Origin: Przewalskia tangutica
Lineage: Eukaryota; Streptophyta; Magnoliopsida; Solanales; Solanaceae
Assembly: GCA_029844215.1 (NCBI GenBank)
Contig: JAQGDG010000153.1
Location: 238,574 to 302,573 of the forward strand
Direction of reading: 5' to 3'
DNA length: 64,000 nt
A program made the position numbers and the translations under genes. A model generated the notes under the pieces. That model was not told where the DNA came from. It did not search any database and saw only the letters and a program-made list of their open reading frames with translations. This document shows, one piece after another, positions 35,376-47,050 of the stretch. The first letter of the stretch is position 1. Each line of letters starts with the position of its first letter.

Positions 35376-37812
35376 TTTGAGGTACTATCTGAAACTGTGT
35401 GAATTACACCAGAGTCAATCTCGGTTAGACTGAAAACAATAAAAGAACATCCTTATGCACAATACTAATTGTCGGTATCAACTGGAGTCAGAACGTAATG
35501 TCGTCTTCCATTTTTTCAGAAAAAACAACAAAATGCATATTACATAAAAATCATTTTGCATCACGAACTACGTCTTGACCTGATTCCCTCGGCGGGATAC
35601 GTAGGCGGCCACATCGGCTTCGGTCCCGCATTATTTTAAAATCATAAAAAATCTTATTTTTGCAGCATGAACTATGTCTTGACCTGTCTCCCTCGGCGGG
35701 ATACGTAGACAGCCACATCGGCTTCGGTCACTCCATTAAAAATATTTTCCTTGTTTCTGCACATGACTCGATTTTGTCCATTGGAGAGTTTAGCATCCTC
35801 ATATATTTTGCATCCATTACTACATACATATTTTCGGGGGGTTGCATTCTCATCTACTCAATCGTACATTGTCCATATTCTCGCATTAGCTTTTCATTCA
35901 TTATAAAAAAAAAATGCTTACCTGATCGCCTTGATAGCGTCAAGATGCAACCTTACCCAGTTCAACATCTTCATTACGGCGAGACATTTTAAGGAATTCA
36001 TTGCAAGAAAATGGCAATAGGCGAGCGAGCGGCCACTAGGTTTTCGGTGCAAACCGAGAATCTGGCGTCGAGCCAAAGCTACTGAATCGACGCTAATCAA
36101 CCACTTATTTCCTAAAACTCACAAGTTTTCTTTGAGTCGCGGATCTTCATGCTCGACAAAGCGTAAACACAACAATAAACCCACGCGGGTCACAAATGCA
36201 CAACGCCTATGCAATGGCGCTATCTCAACCAGACGGGTCCACAAAGCAGTGCGCCCTAAACCCATGCATTTCATTTTTAAGCCTATGGCGGCCGTTCATG
36301 TTTCGTCTATGCAACGGCGAGCATCTGCATCGCGTCCATGCAACGACGCTTTTCATTTTAAGCCTATCTGGCGGCCGTTCATGTTTCGTCTGTCTGGCGA
36401 CGAGCATCTGCGTCGGCGTCTATGCAACGACGCCATTTCTTTTAAGCCTATCTGGCGACTTCATTCATGTTTCGTCTATGCAACAACGAGCATCTGCATT
36501 GCGTCCAAACGGCGTCATTTCATAAAAGCCGATCTGGCGGCCGTTCATGCTTCGTCTATGCAGCGACGAGCATCTGCGTCAGCGTCCATGCAACGACGCT
36601 TTTCATTTTAAGCCTATCTGGCGGCCGTTCATGTTTCGTCTATGCAACGAGCATCTGCGTCGTCGCGTCCACAACGACGCTTTTCATTTTAAGCCTATCT
36701 GGCGGCCGTTCATGTTTCGTCCATCTGGCAACGAACATCTGCGTCGCGTCCATGCAACGGCGCTTTTCATTTTAAGTCTATGCAACGGCCATTCATGTTT
36801 CGTCTATGCGGCAGCGAGCATCTGCGTCGCGTCCATGCAACGACGCCTTTTCATTTTAAGCCTATCTGGCGGCCGTTCATGTTCGTCTATGCAACGAGCA
36901 TCTGCGTCAGCGTCCATGCAACGGCGCCTTTTCATTTTAAGTCTATCTGGCGACTTCATTCATGTTTCGTCATGCAACGACGAGCATCTGCGTCAGCGTC
37001 CATGCAACGGCGCCTTTTCATTTTAAGCCTATCAACGGCTTCATTCATGTTTCGTCTATCTGACGGCGAGCATCTGCATCGCGTCCATGCAACGACGCCT
37101 TTTCATTTAAGCCTGTCTGGCGGCTTCGTTCATGTTTAAATGCAACGACGGCGGCATCTGCGTCGCGTCCGTGCAACGACGCTTTTCATTTTAAGCCTAT
37201 CGCAACCGTTCATGTTTCGTCTGGCAGCGAACATCTGCGTCAGCGTCCATGCAACGACGTCTTTTCATTTAAGCCTATCTGGCGGCCGTTCATGTTTCGT
37301 CCATGCAACGACGAGCATCTGCGTCAGCGTCTATGCAACGACGCCATTTCATTTAAGCCTATCGCGGCTTCGTTCATGTTTCGTCCGTCCATGCAACGGC
37401 GAGCATCTGCGTCGCGTCTATCACGACGCCATTTCATTTAAGCATATCAGCGGCCGTTCATGTTTCGTCTATGCAACGACGTCTGCGTCGCATCATGTTT
37501 CGTCCGTGCAACGGCGAGCATCTGCATCGCGTCTATGCAATAGCGCCATCAACATTCATTAACCTTGTCTTTTTCAAAGACATCACGCAACCCGGTGTCG
37601 ATCATACCCGACAGGGACATTTTGTCGTCGACTTTGCTTTTATTTTTGCATCACAACGACCCGGTGTCGTCATGATTTGACAACTTGGACATTTTTAGTG
37701 CGCACCATCCCTATTTTTGAGTTTATAGTTTATAAAACAGGACAAAATTGGCTACAAGTCAACATCTTTGTCCGAAGACTCTTCCATCATCTCCGTACAA
37801 AGAGGGACATGC
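35376..37812 (+). other. Internal region of outer element, part 2
   Basis: Resumes after the nested insertion with two GATACGTAGGCA modules (35565-35731), a non-coding stretch, the 83-bp tandem array, the decayed hairpin near 37590 and the purine tract AAAGAGGGAC ending just before the 3' LTR. No retroelement protein is encoded. Confidence 0.75.
36290..37560 (+). repeat. Tandem array of about 83 bp units
   Basis: About 15 copies of a unit containing CGTTCATGTTTCGTCTATGC, AACGACGAGCATCTGCGTCG and CATTTTAAGCCTATCTGGCG. Small indels shift frames from copy to copy, so the overlapping long reading frames are not conserved proteins. Position before the 3' LTR matches the array in the nested element. 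Confidence 0.9.
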
Positions 37813-39999
37813 TGTTGACAGTCAATTTTGACCCGTTTTTCGTATATTTATTGCAATTTTAAGTATTTTAGCACACTGCATTTTAATCAGCATTTTTTGC
37901 CTTTTTATCTTTTTATTTTTAATTAAGCATTATGTCTTTGTTAATATTATGTTTTTATTATTGTTACACCGTCGTTTTATTTTAATAATATTTGCATCTT
38001 TTTAAATAATTAGTTGACATCCCATTTTTTACTTTTAATCAGGCATTAAACATGTTTTAAATATTGCATTTTAGTATTATTGCGTCGACATTTGCATTTT
38101 TATAATTTTGCATCTTTTTAAATAATTTTTCTGTTAAATAATTAACCAGCCTTCCATTTTTGTCAAACCAGTCGATCGACACAATTTGAATCAGTCGATC
38201 GATACCATTTCTTTTAATTTCACCCAAACTTTCTCTTTTATTTTCCCCTAAAATCAAATACCATTTTATTTCCCAAAACAATACCCCACTTTTCATTTTC
38301 CCCCCCAATACCTAACCCTAATCTTACCCTATAAAACAAAAACTTCCCCCCCTTTTCTATTAACCCTCAGCCGCACCTCACCATCCCTACCCCATTCCCG
38401 TCACCCCATTCCCGTCACCCCATTCCAGCCGCACCTCACCATCCCTACCCCATTCCCGTCACCCCATTCCCGTCACCCCATTCCAGCCGCACCTCACCAT
38501 CCCTACCCCATTCCCGTCACCCCATTCCAGACACACCTCACCCTCACCCCATTCCCGTCTCCCTTTCCTTCCCTTGCCGCGCGTCGCGCCGCCTCGGCCT
38601 CTCGTCGAATCCTCTATCCCACCATACAATCGTCGAGCGATCGACCACCGTCGCCCAATACTATCAACCTCGCACCACTCCATCACACCACCGAATCACC
38701 ACCACCTGTTGCCCGCTGTCGCGCGCCGTCCTCTTTGCAAAATCGGCCGGAGTTAAACTCCAACGACGCCATCGTTTGGTTCTTGACTTTGTTGCTATTA
38801 TGTTGTTGTTGGTTGTTGGTGATTTAATCACTTTATCATGTTTTTGTTTGCAACGCTATTGTTGTTTTCGACTTTGTTGCTATGATATTGTTGTGGTTGT
38901 GGTGATATGATTTGTTTTTGGTTTTGGGTATCTGGGCGGAGTTGGCGCGGCGACTTTACGAAAATTCGGTGAACTTGGCTGTGCTTCTACTATTGTTGGC
39001 CAGCGTTACTCACGATTTTCGCCATTTTTGCTACTTACCATTTAGCTCTTGATTTTTGGCTATTTTGTTCTTTGATTTTTGGCCATATTCTTTGGGTGAT
39101 TTTAGGCTATTTTTGCTATATTTTCTTTGGTTTCTGATTTTGAACATGATACTACACGGTATTAAAGCGATTTTGAATATGATACTACACTTTGGCCGAT
39201 GAAAAAGTTAACCGTCGATTTTTGAGGCCTCCTTTGATTGCAAAGACGGAAAATAAAATAAATGAAGCTTTACGGGCAGGATGATTTCTTCCACTTACAG
39301 GATAACCAACATGCGGCGGCGAATTCTGGCCATGCACTTGTTTAAGTGTCCCACTTTATATATTTTTATATCCCAGGCCCTCCGTGTTTAAAACTATTAT
39401 TGTTTTGGCGCGGATATGAATGTTTTATTTATTTTATTGCTTTTAATAATATTGGCGATGAAGGAATCCGTCGATTTCAAGGCCTCCTGCGTAAAAGCGG
39501 ATTTTTTTGCTTTACTTATTAAATTCTGTCATTACTTTAAAATTATTTATTACGATACTAACACTTTTACTAAGTGTTTATGCAGTGTAGGAGATTATCT
39601 TGTGCAGAAAGCCTAAAAGGGCTAAAAGATGTCCCGGAATGTTATTTTATATCGCATTTAATTTAGTTTTATTATTGTGTAGTGCACTTTATTTTAATTA
39701 TAAATGCTTAGAATATGTAGACTAAAAAGAGCAATAAATAATTCAGCTAGGTTTGAGCGAACAACGTAAGTTAGCGGATCTTAAAGGATGCCTAACCCCC
39801 TTCCTTTAGGATAATAAAGAACACTGATTGAATCTCACTAATTTATGAGACCATTAAATGGAAGTCAATTGCGGTATTTTTATTGCAATAAACTAAGTGT
39901 CTAATTCACTATAATAATTAGGTGGCGACTCTTAAAATACATTTAGGTATCAACCATAGCGATAATCCGTTTCGACTCAGGTTAAAATGGGGTGTTACA
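37813..39999 (+). repeat. 3' LTR of outer element
   Basis: About 2.19 kb, the partner of 17904-20149. It ends GGTGTTACA at the CCCC target site. The C-rich region is expanded or rearranged (38375-38560) relative to the 5' copy. Confidence 0.9.
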
Positions 40000-40118
40000 C
40001 CCCGATATTTTTATTAGTGTTGTATTAAATCAGTCATTAAAATGACGATTGTAAAATCTTATTGAAACTATTTATAATTGCATAGATACACTTCCACCTC
40101 CGACTCCTAAAAATCCAA

Positions 40119-40699
40119 ATGACCACTTTATTGAAAAAACTAGAGAAGAAGTGTTGTCTAGCATTCAAGATGAATGTAAAAAGTATATCTGGCATTACCA
40201 ACAAAAAAGTGATAGCAACCAACCGGCTTCCATGTCATCTTCACAACCTCAAAAACGACATGTTGCTTCTGCGGCTAGTGTTCAAAGCCTCAGACAGAGA
40301 ATGTTTAGTGGTAACACTTCTAACCAAGTTAGCAAGTTTGATGTTTTTGTTTTGCAGGGTGTTAAACCATACGAAGCAATTGAAAATGAAGAGAGACGTG
40401 AAGACTTGCTAAAATACTGGAGGGAGAATGAGAAGAATTTTCCAACACTATCTAATATGACCCGAGATGTGTTGAACATTCAAGCGTCATCAACAGCGTC
40501 CGAAAATGCATTTTCTGCGGGAAGATTTCAAATAGGGGAACACAGACATTCATTGGCAGGAGACTCGTTAGAGATTCTGATTCTGAGTGGATTAGATGCG
40601 GAGAGTAGGAGGTGCGGCCAACTTGATATCAACGAAGAAGAAGACTACAACTACAACGAAATCTTATCAAGCGGATGTCTGGCGGCGTGGACGATTTGA
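40119..40699 (+). pseudogene. hAT transposase C-terminal dimerisation region, copy B
   Basis: Downstream of the LTR element the frame resumes. The 182-codon stretch at 40151-40699 contains the hAT dimerisation signature: LLKYWRENEKNFPTLSNMTR, then DVLNIQASSTASENAFSAGR and EHRHSLAGDSLEILIL. The upstream frame at 40119 (TTLLKKLEKKC) and the main frame overlap, so a frameshift lies between them. This is the best preserved part of the transposase. It is separated from its own N-terminal part by 22 kb of nested retroelements and cannot give a working protein. Confidence 0.85.
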
Positions 40700-41093
40700 C
40701 CAAGATATACCAATTCAGTAGAAGAACCACAAGAAATTATAAAGAAACTAGAAAATGTGTTTCTTAAAATGTAATTCTTTTAATTGTAATTTTACTATGT
40801 TATTTATTTGCAACTTTCAATATCACGAAGTTGCAATTTTGAAATTGTATTAGCAAAAAAAATCATACTTCTTGTCGAATATATAAGAGCCTGTGACCTT
40901 GAGATGTTTTATTAAATTATCTTGGTGTGTGTGTGTTATTTATTTAATTTAAAGGCAAATAAAAATGACTCACCCGACCCCCAATCTCGGCCAGGCCCCG
41001 GCTGGATCGGGGCGGGCGACAGTGAACCCGCCACCCCGACCCGCGGACCCGACCACGCCGATCCAGGCCAGCCCGCCGCCGTTGGCGGTCGTA
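40700..41093 (+). other. hAT 3' untranslated and subterminal region
   Basis: AT-rich tail followed at 40970-41093 by a GC-rich block of GACCCG, CGGACCCGACC and CCCGCC words that mirrors the 5' subterminal block at 15715-15850. It ends at the ATCACAAG duplication. Confidence 0.7.
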
Positions 41094-41101
41094 ATCACAA
41101 G

Positions 41102-42009
41102 TGGCGGAAGCCAAAATCATAGCTTAGCACGTGACTCATTAGCTATCCTAGGACATCATACCGGCAAAACTCCAAGCTACTACATTTTATTTATAAAGCT
41201 ATAAGCAAATTTAAAAACTAAGCTTTGTAGTCGCGAACACAAATGGACACCTCGCATTACATATGTATGCTTGTTAATAGTCTCACTTTCGAAAATGGAA
41301 TGGAAACATGGACTCGTTATATGAACTTGGACAATCATCACCCTGGTAGTTTTTAGGGTTAAGTTATGTCAAGATTCATATTTACATAATATCACATCGG
41401 ACTCATTCGATTAACTTTGTTCACCGATGTTAGACTCACTAAATTATATTGTCACGCTCCGATTAACGAGTGCAGGCGTGCGGTAGTATTAAGAGTCTCT
41501 GCATCGAAAATAGAATGGGAGCGTGGACTCATCGTATGGACTTAGACAATCCTGCTTCTGAGCTAGCTTTTGGGGTTGAGTTAGACCAGATTCATTCTTT
41601 CTGAGCTATTCTCTAACAAGACATTTTTCATCTCTATACCTCTTTTAGAAGATCCCCAAGTTCCTTTCAATCCATAGTGCATGAATGACTAAGTAGAAAG
41701 GCCAATATGAGAGCGAGGCAAGTCGGGAAGAGGATAAGATTTATGATTCGAAGACCAAGTCAGAGACTACTAGACGCCTCGCAGAGAGACTCTCAACGAG
41801 GACGTTGAGATAGTTCGAAAAAAAAGATTTTTTGGCAATATCCGCCTTTACTAAAGAAAAAAAGAGTACACTTGTACTCCGGCTAATAAGGAAAAGATTT
41901 TTTTTTTCAAATTCAAGTTTGACTTTGATTAGATCCTCAGCGCAAAAACTAATTTAAAAATAGTGGCCTTTTGAGAATTACCTTTAGCTTGAGAAATTGA
42001 CCACTCCTC
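41102..42009. other. Repeat-derived intergenic DNA
   Basis: No gene seen. Two diverged stretches (near 41279-41345 and 41499-41590) share CGAAAAT(A/G)GAATGG, a GTGGACTC-like block and GACAATC. The second includes GAGCTAGCTTTTGGGGTTGAGTTA, a sequence common in plant LTRs. Confidence 0.5.
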
Positions 42010-42647
42010 TGTCACGACCCAAATCCCGGGCATGCGGTGCCTTACACAGGCACCCTTACCCATCTAACACAAGTAACGCGGAAGATGAATAATACATTTT
42101 TTTACTTTTAACAACAAAGGCAAAATCGGCGAGGCGCCATTATATATATAAGAACGAAGGAACTCTGACTTTACACCAGTCCGGCCCATATGACTACGGA
42201 CCTCACAGAATTTGGACACAACAACTATGACGGACGGGGCCCGCCCACGAATGTACATAAGTCTAATATCAAAGCGTATGCAAATGATATGCTCGGAGCA
42301 GGAGTTATCCCAAAATCTTTGAATAGAGATCCTAAGCGTGTGGATCGCGACACAGGTACCTAGGCTGCGAACATGAGCATGACCCAGAAGATCGGTCTAA
42401 CGTATGTACCAGTATGTAAACATAAAGTACAATAATCATCGGCGAAGAATGACGGGGACAAGTATGAAATCAAATACGGATCAGTATACCGTATAAAATA
42501 GAGCGGATGTACCGCCGCGAGGATGGGAGTCATTTTAAAACCACAAATACCTTTTCATATCATCATATCTTTATTATGGGTATCTATTCGCGTTATAGCA
42601 ACCTTGTGTAATTTAACTCATCTTTTGACTCTCAAAGGAAATAAACC

Positions 42648-43065
42648 AAGGTACCAACATCTCATGTACCAACAACCATTAAAATGAACTTTCCTTTTAG
42701 AAGAAAAACAAGGTACCAACGTCTCATGTACCAATCACGTATACAAACTTTCATTTCGGTTATGCGAGGTACGACATATCATGTACCAAACACATATAAA
42801 ATCTTTCATCTTAGCTATGCCAAGGTACCGTATCATGTACCAAACACATATAAAATCTCATTTTAGCTATGCCGAGTACGCGTATCATGTACCAAACACA
42901 TATAAAATCTTCCATTTTAGCTATGTCAAGTACGCGTATCATGTATCAGAACACGTATAATGAACCTTCATTTTAGACAACTTAGGTACCCAAAGTCATG
43001 TACCATACACACATAATGAACCTTCATTTTAGACAACTTAGGTACCAAAGTCATGTACCATACGC
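42648..43065. repeat. 52-61 bp tandem repeats in solo LTR
   Basis: Eight diverged copies of a unit with AGGTACCAACATCTCATGTACC followed by a spacer ending TTCATTTTAG. The palindromic GGTACC and the CATGTACC word recur in each copy. Confidence 0.85.
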
Positions 43066-43304
43066 ATAATGAACCTTCGTTTTATGAACTCGATGCACTT
43101 TTATTTCATGTACTATATTAAGGATTTAGTCATGGGCGTTCTCGCGTGATTTCCATATAACATTTTAAACCATCTCTTGACTTTCCATAAAAAGTTATAA
43201 CAAACTTCCCATAAAGCCGTTATAACAACTTGCATTTTAGAAAACTAAAGCACTACCACATCTTTCATTTTAATACAACGAAGGCGTTATCACATAGCTT
43301 TCAA

Positions 43305-43430
43305 ATAAAGCAAGTCTCATAACTTTCAAAATAATTCTCATAACTTTTAAAATCAAGTCTCATAACTTTTAAAATCAACTCTCATAACTTTCGAAATCAA
43401 GTATCATATACTTTCAAAATATATCATGTC
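43305..43430. repeat. 22-bp tandem repeats in solo LTR
   Basis: Five copies of CATAACTTTCAAAATCAAGTCT-like units. Confidence 0.85.
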
Positions 43431-45118
43431 ATAAGAAGGAGGATAGTTCACATACCTCTTAAGTTATTCCACACGCCAGTAGAATCGCGCGTAGTAGTCT
43501 TGACATATAGCGATAATAATACTTCTATCAACTTCGTGATACTAGTATACACTTATCTTTACTCGATGAATCTCATTTCTTTTAAAAAAATTGGCGACTT
43601 CCCCGTTTCTCGTACTTTTCCACCTTTTTCCAAGGCGATTTCAACGATAAGCCACGCTTAAGGGCGTAACGATAATTAACCAAAGAGGATTACAGCCTAA
43701 CTTGGCGTGTAAAATTTTGCCAATAATTATATCAAAGTAGTCCGTAAAAGCAGTCCATTAGTATAGTCCACTAATACGGTCCATTAGTCCGCTAAAATTA
43801 GTCCGTAGTCGATGTAAAGCGATCCTTTAGTCGCTAAAATCAGTCCGTAGTCGATGTAAAAAGCAGTCTCGTATTTAGTTGGTGTTCTCGACCATTACTA
43901 CAACAAAACTATTTCCATAACTTTTATAATCCAACTTATATTCCAACACTTTATATAAGTTATATGAACTTGTTAACAACAAGATTCGCCGTGTCGACAT
44001 GTAATAGGTAATGTTTTATAACAACAATAACCAGCGAATCCGTTAATACCAAAGCATCCACAATCGGCTAACATGCCAAGATTGTGACACGTACCTCTTA
44101 TTCTTCATTCTTTTTAATCATAAGTTCATCCATTAATTACTCTGACATGTAATATTCAATTACTTGAAGAGGAGTAATCCTTACCTTAAATATGCCCAAA
44201 ATAATCAAAGTTAAAAGTCGATCCTTAGCGTATCTTAGCTCATATTCTTGAGTTCCAATCACGCATGAATTTACTACTGACTTTTAACCATCTTTCCTTC
44301 ATTTTACTTCCAAAAGTTCATAAACAAGCCTAGGAATTTCAACACCATTCTCGGCCAAACCTTGGTTACTACACCTTGGAGAGTTAATTTGGTTTAGAAC
44401 TTGGTTAGGGTGCTTAATCTACGAGAATAATCAACTCTTGTTCTTCACTCTTGCTTGAAGAATCTCGAAAATATTAGGGAGAAGAGAGGTTTTGGATGAT
44501 GAAGATTATTGTGCAAAGTCTCTAAGTCTTGCTACCACCTCTCTTATATAGATAAAACATCATCTGAGGAGGGACCTAAGTGGTCCACTGTCTTGAAAAT
44601 ATCTCACAAATATCTTCCTCCTTGTCCACTTGTGAGGCCTTGGTCGAAATCCTCTCCCACACTTGTCCACTTGTTCACTTTGGATGAAAATATCTCCCTT
44701 TCTAGACATCTTGCAATACATTGTACATATACGTATACATATCGTATATATACTTAGAGCTTTGCTACCTGAGTGGGGAGGACACGTGTCACTCTCTTAT
44801 TGATCCAAAATTATTTCATCTCCAAATATATCCATATTTGGTTAAAATATCTCAAAACTTTGTGGGCCCACAAAGTCGTAATTTTTTCTGGGCCCATGAC
44901 CAAATCCGGAACTTAAAATCCAAAATTCCAATATAATCTCTAAGTCCCAAATACCAAATTTGAGAACCAAATTCTAATTAATAAACATTTTCCTTCACAA
45001 ATTCCCGATATTTTTCCTTAAGAAAAAGTAATCTTTCTTTCTTTCCAAAATTCAAATCTCAATTTTCTTACGTACGTTCTCATCTCATTGCCTTGGAATT
45101 ACGAGGTGTAACATCCTC

Positions 45119-46503
45119 ATATTGACTTGTGCGCGGTCTTGTCCAGTCTCTGTAACCGTGCAAAGATTCTATCCATGGTTGCTTTGTGAAAAGAAGCGAT
45201 AAAGATATGTTATTTTTGTTTCAAGTGTGAGATAACTTGATGGATGTCTGGAAATAGTAAATGACTATTACAAGTGCTTGAAAGGATAAAATATTGAGAA
45301 TTACAAAAGAAACAAGCTTTTAGTAAGCAAGTATTGTAGCTCTGAACCTTTTGAGTTCTTGAGTCAAAGTCTTGAATCTTCGTCTTGACTTAGAAAGCTC
45401 GCGTATATTGATCACCTGAAACCAAAAGACACTAAATCTCTACTTGTTAATTGTGTTGAGTCGAGTGTTAGCACTCTGTCCTTAAGACAAGATTACCCCG
45501 TATATATCTTTTTACGTTGATGGACAATTGTCTCCCAAGATAAAACATCATCAAACAAATGAGCAAAGAAAACTCAAGTGTTTCTCAAGAAGAACATTTG
45601 AGTGTATGAAAGAATGTTTAGAGAGGAAGAAATTCAGAAAATCTGAGAATGAGTGATGATCAATTGAGCCAAAGGCCTCAATTTATAGTAGTGTAAGAAT
45701 GTCTCATCAAGTGCCCATGTAATGGTCATTTAAGTGTAATATAATGACCACTTAATTCACCAAGTAATGCATTTCAATAATGGCCGGATTTATGGATAAT
45801 AATATCTCTTACGTTGTACTACTGATATAGAAAAAGAAAACAAAAAAAACATCTTTGTAAATCTTGTGAGACACAATAAGTACATCAGATTATAAGATTT
45901 TCTATAATTTATTCTGACATTAGATGCTGATTTTAGTAAGAAACAACATCGTCCTCCACTCCTGGGCCGTCTTTGGATCTGTGCGAAGTATACTACCGCA
46001 CATACGCTTGATAAACAAAAATTTAGGATCTCTTTTTCATTTTTTATTAAGTAGTATTGATCGGAATTTCTTGTAAAGTCTATAATTCAGATCTTAAGCC
46101 ATTAAGAGTTCACTTTTACGAATTAAAACAAAATCTTCCAAATGTTTGAGAGGAACCTGCCTCTTTATAGAGTGAATGTTGGAGGTTAATATATATTCTA
46201 TTAGACACACCATGTGTGATTTAAATACTGATTTGATCTATAATTTATGTACTATATTAAAGCTAGTTACTTCATCCGATCCATATTATATAGTATTTTC
46301 AGTTGGGCACATTTCTAAAGAAATTCACTCATCTCTAGTAAGTAAGAGGCATTTTCACTAAGTTATCCTTAATTAAATAGTAGTATCTATTTAAAATAAT
46401 TTTTTATTATGTAAATATTATTTATTTAAATAAAGGTAATTTTTTTAAAAAATAACGATTAATGCCTTATTGATTTTAGATTAAATCTAAAAGTTAAAAA
46501 TAC
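45119..46503. other. Intergenic DNA, possibly LTR-derived
   Basis: No gene recognised. The 45360-45720 part, read on the minus strand, has a TATA-like CTATAAATTGAGG followed by a leader, as in copia LTRs, but no ends could be placed. Confidence 0.4.
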
Positions 46504-46756
46504 TACTCACTCCGTCCCAATTTGTCTGAAGGTTGATCAGTTTGGGGAGTTAAAAAAAAATTCCTTTAATTTAATTTTAAACAGAAATTTTTCGAGTATT
46601 TTTTGATAAAATTTACATTTTTAAAAACTACATAAAAATATTATAAATCTACATAATTAATAATATATGAAAAGAGTTGAAGAAAATCATAGTTAAAAAG
46701 AGATGTTTGATTCCTCAAACTAATCAACTGTCAAACAAATTAGAACGGATGAAGTA
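46504..46756. mobile_element. Stowaway-like MITE
   Basis: Terminal inverted repeats of about 45 bp begin TACTCACTCCGTCCCAATTTG and, on the other strand, TACTTCATCCGTTCTAATTTG. The CTCCGTCCCAATTT word and TA ends are typical of Stowaway (Tc1/mariner-type) MITEs. It lies about 300 bp upstream of the TTM promoter. Confidence 0.85.
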
Positions 46757-47043
46757 TATAATATGAATAAGAGGGAGCATTGTTTTACATAATAAATGAG
46801 ATATCACACTAACAATGCGTTACAAATGTGACATGTTAAAAAAATGAAAATTAACCAAACTATGCTGAAATCGAGATAATTTCGAAATATCTAATTTTAA
46901 CCGCACACAATAGAGTAATAAAAATTTGAGATGGTATAAAATTCTTAAAATGATCGATCGAAACGAGCTATTATCATCAGAAAAGTTATATAATATTTTA
47001 TTCAATTAATATTTTTGTTTTCCAAATAATAGAAGTACAAACG

Positions 47044-47050
47044 TATATAA
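47044..47050 (+). promoter_or_regulatory. Candidate TATA box of the TTM gene
   Basis: TATATAA, followed about 75 bp later by AGATAG|GTCAG, a plausible donor ending a non-coding first exon. The next acceptor, TTTTTTGCAG at 49398-49407, lies just before the start codon. Inferred; no transcript data. Confidence 0.4.

Larger units (their letters stand above)
17904..39999 (+). mobile_element. Outer Tat/Ogre-like LTR element, non-coding, 22 kb with nested insert
   Basis: Two LTRs of about 2.2 kb (17904-20149 and 37813-39999), starting TGTTGACAGTCAATTTTGACC and ending GGGGTGTTACA, bound an internal region with a tRNA-Arg-type primer site at the left and a purine tract AAAGAGGGAC at the right. The element is split by a second LTR element at 23233-35370. 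Its own length without that insert is about 10 kb. No gag, protease, reverse transcriptase, RNase H or integrase frame is visible, so it would have depended on an autonomous relative. LTR start, primer site, long 5' leader and a hypervariable tandem array before the 3' LTR point to the Tat/Ogre group of Ty3/gypsy. Confidence 0.85.
15695..41093 (+). mobile_element. hAT transposon copy B, complete but split by nested LTR elements
   Basis: The element lies between ATCACAAG duplications and starts TAAGGTTGTGTACGGC. The reverse complement of its right end, TACGACCGCCAACGGC, is an imperfect inverted repeat of this. Both subterminal regions are GC-rich with CCGACCC-like words. After removal of the LTR element at 17904-39999 the hAT is about 3.3 kb and carries the N-terminal, core and C-terminal transposase regions in order. 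It is non-functional: the BED-finger stop and several frameshifts are present. It probably needed transposase from elsewhere, or was inactivated after insertion. Confidence 0.85.
42010..45113 (-). mobile_element. Solo LTR of a Tekay-like gypsy element, 3.1 kb
   Basis: On the minus strand it runs TGTTACACCTCG...GGGTCGTGACA, the same terminal motif as the LTR at 1-2590. TCCTC occurs immediately on both sides (42005-42009 and 45114-45118), a perfect 5-bp target duplication. There is no primer site, internal region or second LTR, so this is a solo LTR left by recombination between the two LTRs of a full element. It contains two internal tandem arrays. Confidence 0.9.

Noticed and set aside
36132..37562. 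Overlapping plus-strand frames of 102-159 codons rich in Cys, Phe and Arg
   Set aside because: Produced by the 83-bp tandem array in three frames; frame changes from unit to unit.
40922..41204. GC-rich frames of 66 and 79 codons
   Set aside because: They lie over the hAT subterminal CCGACC repeats and cross the target duplication.
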